Shown here in pieces: positions 5,762 to 10,382 of a stretch of DNA of 10,382 nt; position 1 is the stretch's first letter, and the number at the start of each line of letters is the position of its first letter. The notes beneath the pieces were generated by a model, which worked only from the letters and a program-made list of their open reading frames with translations, was not told the DNA's origin and ran no database searches. The translations under genes were made by a program, and so were the position numbers. The stretch comes from Deltaproteobacteria bacterium (lineage in GTDB: Bacteria; Desulfobacterota; Desulfomonilia; UBA1062), in contig JALNWY010000104.1 in assembly GCA_023230665.1 (NCBI GenBank), positions 1-10,382 of the forward strand, written 5' to 3'.

Positions 5762-8700
5762 TTACCCTCCCCTTCGGTTTTCTTCAAACATTTCCACAGG
5801 GATTAGGTGCCTCAATTTCCAAACAAATTTGATAGGTCTTTCACTTTCATAACTGACCCGCTCGACCGGGCCAAGATAAACAAAAGGTACAGTACAACCG
5901 TTTCGTTTTTTCTGGTCACGAGCAAAAACGAGGATGGAGTAGCCTCGTGCCTGGTGGTGGATCAGGTTCTGTCCAGCTTTTGATTTCTGGGTTGTGTTGG
6001 ATTGTGATTCCCAGTGCAAGAGCTCCCTGCTAATAGGATAATCTGCATACATCGTGCTTGGAGAAAACTCCTTTTCGGTTTTTTGAAAAGTTATGAGTAG
6101 TGCATAGGTTTTCTTGTCAGGAAAATGAAGGACACCCACTCCTCTCTGTCCGGCAGAATCAAGAGTCGCATAACCGAATACAGCCAGGATGTCCTTGATT
6201 CCATAACGGGCATGTAATTCGAGGGGGCAGGAGTACGGCAGTTCAGGCACGATACCCTGGATAGATGTTTCTTGTTCCGCCCAATTCAGAATTTCCCCCA
6301 GGTCACCGAGAATTGAAGGGTTGTGACAAAGTCGCTGGAACGATTCCCTGAGAGAATTGATGCCAAGGCGAGTGCCGGTGTCTGCCCACAGCCGATAATG
6401 TGTGGCTATGGCACTATCGTTTGCCGCTGCCAGAGCCTCATCGACTTTTTTCTGGGCAAGCAGGTGGACGATATTGCGCAAGTTTTTGATTTCGGCAGGT
6501 CCGTTGATAAATGCTGCCCGCACCAAGGCTTTTTTGAGGCGGGCATAATCGGGGTCGTTAGGAATTGGTGCCAGTTGTGCTTTTGCCTTCCACCCGGTCC
6601 AACTCTCTGCCACCAGTAACCGCTCGGGTTCGTACTGGTGATACCGGATAAAATTGCCGAAAGTGAGTTCCTGCTTGGTTTCGGAAGTAAACGTCTGCAG
6701 TCGTTCCGGAACCTGGGCAGCGAGATTGCGCAGGTTTGTTCGGATGTTTTCCAGGACATATTGTCGGGACAGGCGATCAAATTGAATTGAGCAGCCCGCA
6801 GGGAGATGGGGGAAATTATCCTCCACCTCCCTGTCAATGGCATAGCGGTGCTTGGGCAACAGGGATTTCAACTTGATATCCAGGCGATAGCGCCGATGGA
6901 CCTGGCCGACGAAATCGAGAACAGTTAGACAATCCTTTTGCGGTGCATGTCGCAAACCGCGTCCTAATTGCTGGAGAAAGACGGTGAGACTCTCTGTCGG
7001 GCGCAGGAACAAGACGACATTCATCTCCGGAACATCTACCCCTTCGCTCAGTTTATCGACTGTAAACAGGAAGGTAAGTCGCCCGGCTTTCAGGTCTTCC
7101 AGCAATGGCGCGCAACGGGTATTGTCAATGTCAGAGACAAAGGCAGCGGAAGGAATGCCGTGCCGGGTAAACATTTCTGCCATGAACCGAGCGTGCTTGA
7201 TGGACACACAGAAACCTACCCCTTTGATATCATCAAGATTCGGCTCATAGCGATTCAGGGTTGCGTAGATAACCTCCAATCGCTGCTGAGCCAGAATATG
7301 GCTGCCGGTATAGATTTTTTCCAGCTCTCTCTCGTCGTACTTGCCATTCCGCCAGAATCGATCCTCATTGATGGCCACGGGATCGGCCACTCCGAAATAG
7401 TGAAAGGGGCAGAGCAGTTTTTCTTCCAGTGCCTCCGGAAGCCGGATTTCAGCGGCGAACCGGTTGCCGAAATCAGCGGCCACATTGCCTCCGTCCATTC
7501 TTTCCGGCGTTGCCGTCAATCCAAGCAGGATTTCCGGATCAAAGTGATCAAATATCGGCCGGTAACTGGCAGCGGTGCCGTGGTGAGCTTCATCAACGAC
7601 GATATATTCGTAAAAATTTCTGCCCACCTGCTCCCACAATCTCCGGTTGGACAGCATTTTAACGGAACAAAATAGATGTTCCAGCCGATTGGCTTGAAAG
7701 GGACCGACAAGCAGTTCTCCAAAATTGTGATTCCGCAGCACGTTTCTGAATGTTGCCAGTGCTTGCTCCAGTATTTCCTGCCGATGGGCCACGAACAATA
7801 AGCGGGCCTGCTTGTTTTTTTCGGCGCGGAAACGTTGATAATCAAAGGCGGAGATAACTGTCTTGCCGGTACCGGTCGCTGCGATAACCAGGTTGCGCCG
7901 TTGTTGGCGGACGGTACGTTCCAGGACCAGTGCTTCCAGGATCCGTTCTTGAAAGGGATGAGGACGAAGATCAAAAAATACCGCGGAAGGCGCCGGACCT
8001 GGCCGACGTTCCTGCTCAATGGCTTGACGGAGAGGAACTGGGTCGCTGGGATCAAAAGGTATGAATTCACGACTGTTCCAATAGGTTTCAAATTCAGCGG
8101 TGAATTTTTCAAGGATATGTCCAAGGTCCTGGGCGGTGACTTTGAGATTCCATTCCAGGCCGCTGGTCACTGCCGCGTGCGACATATTGGCGGACCCGAT
8201 ATAGGCGGTGGAAAAACCGGAATTTCTCGTAAAATGATACGCTTTGGCATGGAGTCGGGTCCGTTTGGTATCATAAGAAATCCGCACCTTGACATTCGGC
8301 ATGGCGGCCAGCCATTCCACAGCCGGGGCATCCGATGCCCCCATGTAAGAGGTGGTAATCACCCGGACCGGTACCTCTCGGTCACGCAGGTCCTCAAAAC
8401 CAGGCATAAGGAGCCGCAAGCCTGACCATTTAATAAACGATACCAGAATATCCACCCCATCAGCAGACCGCATTTCCTCCAGCAGTTCGTGCACAAGCTG
8501 TGGTTCCAGGGGCGAGCCGGTAAAGAGGCTGCTTTCGACTATTGATGTATGGGGTCGGGGTATGCCCGGTTTAGCATAATTGGGTGGGGTAATTTCCAGC
8601 AGCAGTGATTTTCGCGCCGGAACCAGTTTATGCTTTTCCAGGTGGTTTGTTTCGGCAGAGCCGGAAAGAAATTCTATGATGCGATTGCATAAAGCCAGCC

Positions 8701-8893
8701 GCTTCCCCGGATCGGATTCACCTCGGAGCGCTTGTTCTAAAATTTTTGCGATGAATGCTGCGTAGCGGGAGGGTTGTTCTTCACTATCGATTTTTCCAAG
8801 AACGGCACGAATCTCAGGAAACTTGATCAGGATTTCCTGTAAGGACTGATCGAGCAGGGCATCGTATAGACCGTGTGGAATCGAAGAATTCAT
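5762..8893 (-). CDS. PLD-like nuclease - SF2 DEAH helicase - DUF3427 protein
   Basis: A 1043-residue protein of the known DUF3427 helicase family. The frame is open further upstream, to 8968, but I take the ATG at 8893. It gives MNSSIPHGLYDALL, the family's usual opening, and lies 4 bases after the NUDIX stop. Residues about 115-275 are a phospholipase-D-like nuclease half-site: HAKAYHF (215-221) and GSANMS (233-238), with Glu247 nearby. There is one such motif, so the active site would need a dimer. About 308-660 are the SF2 motor: ATGTGKT (339-345), DEAH (434-437), TATPER (460-465), SEGVDVP (616-622) and QQLGRGLR (641-648). DUF3427 occupies roughly 765-1035. Members of this family are common in defence islands, often next to a NUDIX gene as here. 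Likely role: DNA translocation coupled to cleavage. The biochemical substrate is not evident. Confidence 0.92.
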   Translation of the reverse strand: MNSSIPHGLYDALLDQSLQEILIKFPEIRAVLGKIDSEEQPSRYAAFIAKILEQALRGESDPGKRLALCNRIIEFLSGSAETNHLEKHKLVPARKSLLLEITPPNYAKPGIPRPHTSIVESSLFTGSPLEPQLVHELLEEMRSADGVDILVSFIKWSGLRLLMPGFEDLRDREVPVRVITTSYMGASDAPAVEWLAAMPNVKVRISYDTKRTRLHAKAYHFTRNSGFSTAYIGSANMSHAAVTSGLEWNLKVTAQDLGHILEKFTAEFETYWNSREFIPFDPSDPVPLRQAIEQERRPGPAPSAVFFDLRPHPFQERILEALVLERTVRQQRRNLVIAATGTGKTVISAFDYQRFRAEKNKQARLLFVAHRQEILEQALATFRNVLRNHNFGELLVGPFQANRLEHLFCSVKMLSNRRLWEQVGRNFYEYIVVDEAHHGTAASYRPIFDHFDPEILLGLTATPERMDGGNVAADFGNRFAAEIRLPEALEEKLLCPFHYFGVADPVAINEDRFWRNGKYDERELEKIYTGSHILAQQRLEVIYATLNRYEPNLDDIKGVGFCVSIKHARFMAEMFTRHGIPSAAFVSDIDNTRCAPLLEDLKAGRLTFLFTVDKLSEGVDVPEMNVVLFLRPTESLTVFLQQLGRGLRHAPQKDCLTVLDFVGQVHRRYRLDIKLKSLLPKHRYAIDREVEDNFPHLPAGCSIQFDRLSRQYVLENIRTNLRNLAAQVPERLQTFTSETKQELTFGNFIRYHQYEPERLLVAESWTGWKAKAQLAPIPNDPDYARLKKALVRAAFINGPAEIKNLRNIVHLLAQKKVDEALAAANDSAIATHYRLWADTGTRLGINSLRESFQRLCHNPSILGDLGEILNWAEQETSIQGIVPELPYSCPLELHARYGIKDILAVFGYATLDSAGQRGVGVLHFPDKKTYALLITFQKTEKEFSPSTMYADYPISRELLHWESQSNTTQKSKAGQNLIHHQARGYSILVFARDQKKRNGCTVPFVYLGPVERVSYESERPIKFVWKLRHLIPVEMFEENRRGG

Positions 8894-8897
8894 CGCC

Positions 8898-9296
8898 TCA
8901 TTTCTTTGCTTTTCGGCAGTAGGCGGCAAGTACAGGAAGGTCTGCTTCTGCCCAGTCGAGTGTTGCAAGTTTTTCCGGCGGCAACCAAGTTATTGCGGCA
9001 TGCTCATTGAGCTTCATTTTCCCAGAAATGATTGAACAAATGAACGGATACAGGGTTATTGTAAACGTGGGATATCGATGGGTTGCCGGTTCCAACGGTC
9101 TGGTTGTGACGATCTTTATTCCCAATTCTTCATCGATTTCACGACACAAACATTCTTCCGGCTTCTCATCAGGCCGAATCTTGCCGCCCGGGAACTCCCA
9201 TTTGCGTGGCATGCTCATCCCTGCACTTCTTTGCGCCGCAAGGACTAACCCATCGCGCTCTATGATGGCACAGGTGACGTGGATGTGTTTTTTCAC
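8898..9296 (-). CDS. NUDIX hydrolase, MutT/NudG-like (d)NTP pyrophosphohydrolase
   Basis: A 132-residue protein covering the full length of a MutT-type enzyme. It begins MKKHIHVTCAIIERDGLVLAAQR-like and has a perfect NUDIX box: Gly38, five residues, Glu44, seven residues, then REIDEELGI (52-60), with Glu53, Glu56 and Glu57 as the metal ligands. The phrase 'KWEFPGGKI' (32-40) is typical of 8-oxo-dGTP / (d)CTP pyrophosphohydrolases. It would hydrolyse a nucleoside triphosphate to the monophosphate and pyrophosphate. Exact base preference cannot be read from the sequence. Its ATG overlaps the NERD stop (ATGA, 9296-9293) and its stop lies 4 bases before the DUF3427 helicase start, so it is tightly built into the block. 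It could supply nucleotide-pool or signal-nucleotide control to the system, or be a house-cleaning enzyme carried along. Confidence 0.92.
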   Translation of the reverse strand: MKKHIHVTCAIIERDGLVLAAQRSAGMSMPRKWEFPGGKIRPDEKPEECLCREIDEELGIKIVTTRPLEPATHRYPTFTITLYPFICSIISGKMKLNEHAAITWLPPEKLATLDWAEADLPVLAAYCRKAKK

Positions 9297-10372
9297 TTGG
9301 TATATGCCTTTGGATCAACATTTCGGCATTTTTCGTCTAACCTGCGTACGATTGCCTGGAATAGATCCTGAGGCAGGCAGCCCTTTCCTGGATTGGTCTG
9401 GAAGAAAAAATTCTTTTTGACCTTTTCCGCATCAAACAGGCCAGTATCTTCCACTAATTTGCCATTATAGATTTTTACATCCGATAATGGGGCTTTTAAT
9501 TCAACCCACCATCCAGGAAGGGCAACAACTGGTGTTACAGGAATTTTTTTGCCGATTGAACCGGAAAGCTCTTTCGAAAGAGTAATAGCGAGCTCTTTGG
9601 CCTGTTGTATAGGATGGTCTGTCTCAAAAACATCTGAAAATTTCAGCTTTTTGCCATCATAGATCACCTTGGCATCAGCTTTACCCCTCTTTTTGTCTGG
9701 TTTATATTTGCCTTTTGTCTCAATTACAAAAACACCAGTCGGACTTACAACGATATGGTCAATGTTGCCCTGTTTTGCAGTTCCGAAATCATGAAAAACT
9801 CGGCAACCTAACAGCATGAGATGATTGAGTTGCTGCCCAACAAATGTTTCGCCGTCAAGACCAAGCAAATAATTGTGTTTTTCTGACCAGGTTCGAATAA
9901 TACGCCAGATACAATAAATGATTAAAGCACTATTGAGAGTTAGGGCTAAATAAAAGTTCAATCCAACAGGTTTCCCTTTGGTTAATGCAAAAAATTGACT
10001 GTAGTAAAATGGAGTGTAAGCAAGGATAGAGATTGGAATAGCTGCTATAAATGTCATTATTTCAGCCGTGCTGTCATCAATCTGTCCGCGTAAAGATTCT
10101 CCAGGGTTCCGCCATAATTTATAACCTTTCAGGGGCGATCTTTTGCCGATACGACTGATTTTTTTCCAAGATTCAAGGATATAACTTGCACTGAAGATTA
10201 GGACGATAAACAGAATTGAGGGAAATAATATAAAAATGAATATTGCTAAATTCATAAGATCAATCCATGATCGCTTATTTTTTAAAATAGACCTTAATCC
10301 GTGACGAAACAACAGTAATTTTTGGCCGAAAATAGCAATTAACATGTTGATTTTTATCATAAAATATTGCAA
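9293..10372 (-). CDS. Membrane protein with NERD (nuclease-related) domain
   Basis: About 359 residues. Three hydrophobic segments are visible: about 39-65 (NLAIFIFILFPSILFIVLIF), 104-127 and 137-161. A cytosolic NERD domain of the PD-(D/E)XK fold follows at about 166-265: Glu175 (GLDGETFVGQQL), Asp205 (GNIDHIVV) and Glu218/Lys220 (VFVIETKGK), a complete D...ExK core. About 270-359 are an uncharacterised tail. The start is uncertain. TTG at 10372 has AGGTG four bases upstream, ATG codons at 10360 and 10345 have no ribosome site, and the frame is open to the window edge, so the true start may lie outside. The gene is visibly more AT-rich than the helicase genes. Its stop overlaps the NUDIX start, so it heads the block as seen here. 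NERD proteins are thought to process DNA or RNA; membrane anchoring suggests action at the envelope. That role is inference. Confidence 0.82.
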   Translation of the reverse strand: MQYFMIKINMLIAIFGQKLLLFRHGLRSILKNKRSWIDLMNLAIFIFILFPSILFIVLIFSASYILESWKKISRIGKRSPLKGYKLWRNPGESLRGQIDDSTAEIMTFIAAIPISILAYTPFYYSQFFALTKGKPVGLNFYLALTLNSALIIYCIWRIIRTWSEKHNYLLGLDGETFVGQQLNHLMLLGCRVFHDFGTAKQGNIDHIVVSPTGVFVIETKGKYKPDKKRGKADAKVIYDGKKLKFSDVFETDHPIQQAKELAITLSKELSGSIGKKIPVTPVVALPGWWVELKAPLSDVKIYNGKLVEDTGLFDAEKVKKNFFFQTNPGKGCLPQDLFQAIVRRLDEKCRNVDPKAYTK

Positions 10373-10382
10373 TATACACCTG

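Noticed and set aside
6968..7675. Plus-strand 235-codon frame inside the DUF3427 gene
   Set aside because: Antisense shadow; the minus strand encodes helicase motifs here.
8894..8968. Upstream extension of the DUF3427 helicase start to 8968
   Set aside because: It would overlap the NUDIX C-terminus by 71 bases and adds residues not typical of the family; the ATG at 8893 is 4 bases after the NUDIX stop and gives the usual family opening.

Overview
The window looks like an accessory (defence / genome-plasticity) region of a Gram-negative bacterium of medium GC. Protein style, short dispersed repeats and the toxin-antitoxin fragments are what I would expect of a Desulfobacterota (deltaproteobacterial) genome, but there is no marker gene, so that placement is a weak inference.

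Left part (1-1919) is a patchwork of small genes separated by short dispersed repeats. The N-terminus of a minus-strand gene runs off the left edge (1-108; probably a DUF4143-type AAA ATPase). Next come a small ywbE gene (407-601, minus), a plus-strand Phd/YefM antitoxin - RelE/ParE toxin pair that overlaps by ATGA (797-1335), and a lone HigA-type addiction-module antidote gene (1425-1730). Between them lie 9-bp GCAGATTAC-type tandem repeats (279-303, 1365-1391), a 28-bp direct repeat (599-626, 1882-1909), a GGGGTC-T-GACCCC palindrome (648-660) and a 40-bp-spaced pair of repeats in the toxin-antitoxin promoter (711-767).

Right part (1920-10372) is one co-directional minus-strand block of five genes, read right to left. 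They are a membrane protein with a NERD nuclease domain (9293-10372), a MutT-like NUDIX hydrolase (8898-9296), a PLD-like nuclease / SF2 helicase / DUF3427 protein (5762-8893), a small class I SAM methyltransferase (5054-5635), and a 1045-residue fusion of a PD-(D/E)XK nuclease domain, an SF2 helicase, a helix-turn-helix segment and a LexA/UmuD-type S24 peptidase domain (1920-5057). NERD and NUDIX overlap by ATGA, NUDIX and DUF3427 helicase are 4 bases apart, and the methyltransferase and S24 helicase overlap by ATGA. The only real gap is 126 bases, between the DUF3427 gene and the methyltransferase gene.

The gene content (three nuclease-like domains, two SF2 motors, a nucleotide pyrophosphatase, a methyltransferase and a membrane-linked NERD protein) is that of an anti-phage or DNA-processing system. 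The standout is the S24 fusion. It keeps a LexA-like Ala-Gly cleavage site, the catalytic Ser and a candidate Lys, so the nuclease-helicase may be released or switched by self-cleavage when DNA is damaged or invaded. I do not recognise this five-gene set as a named system. Its function as a unit is inference.
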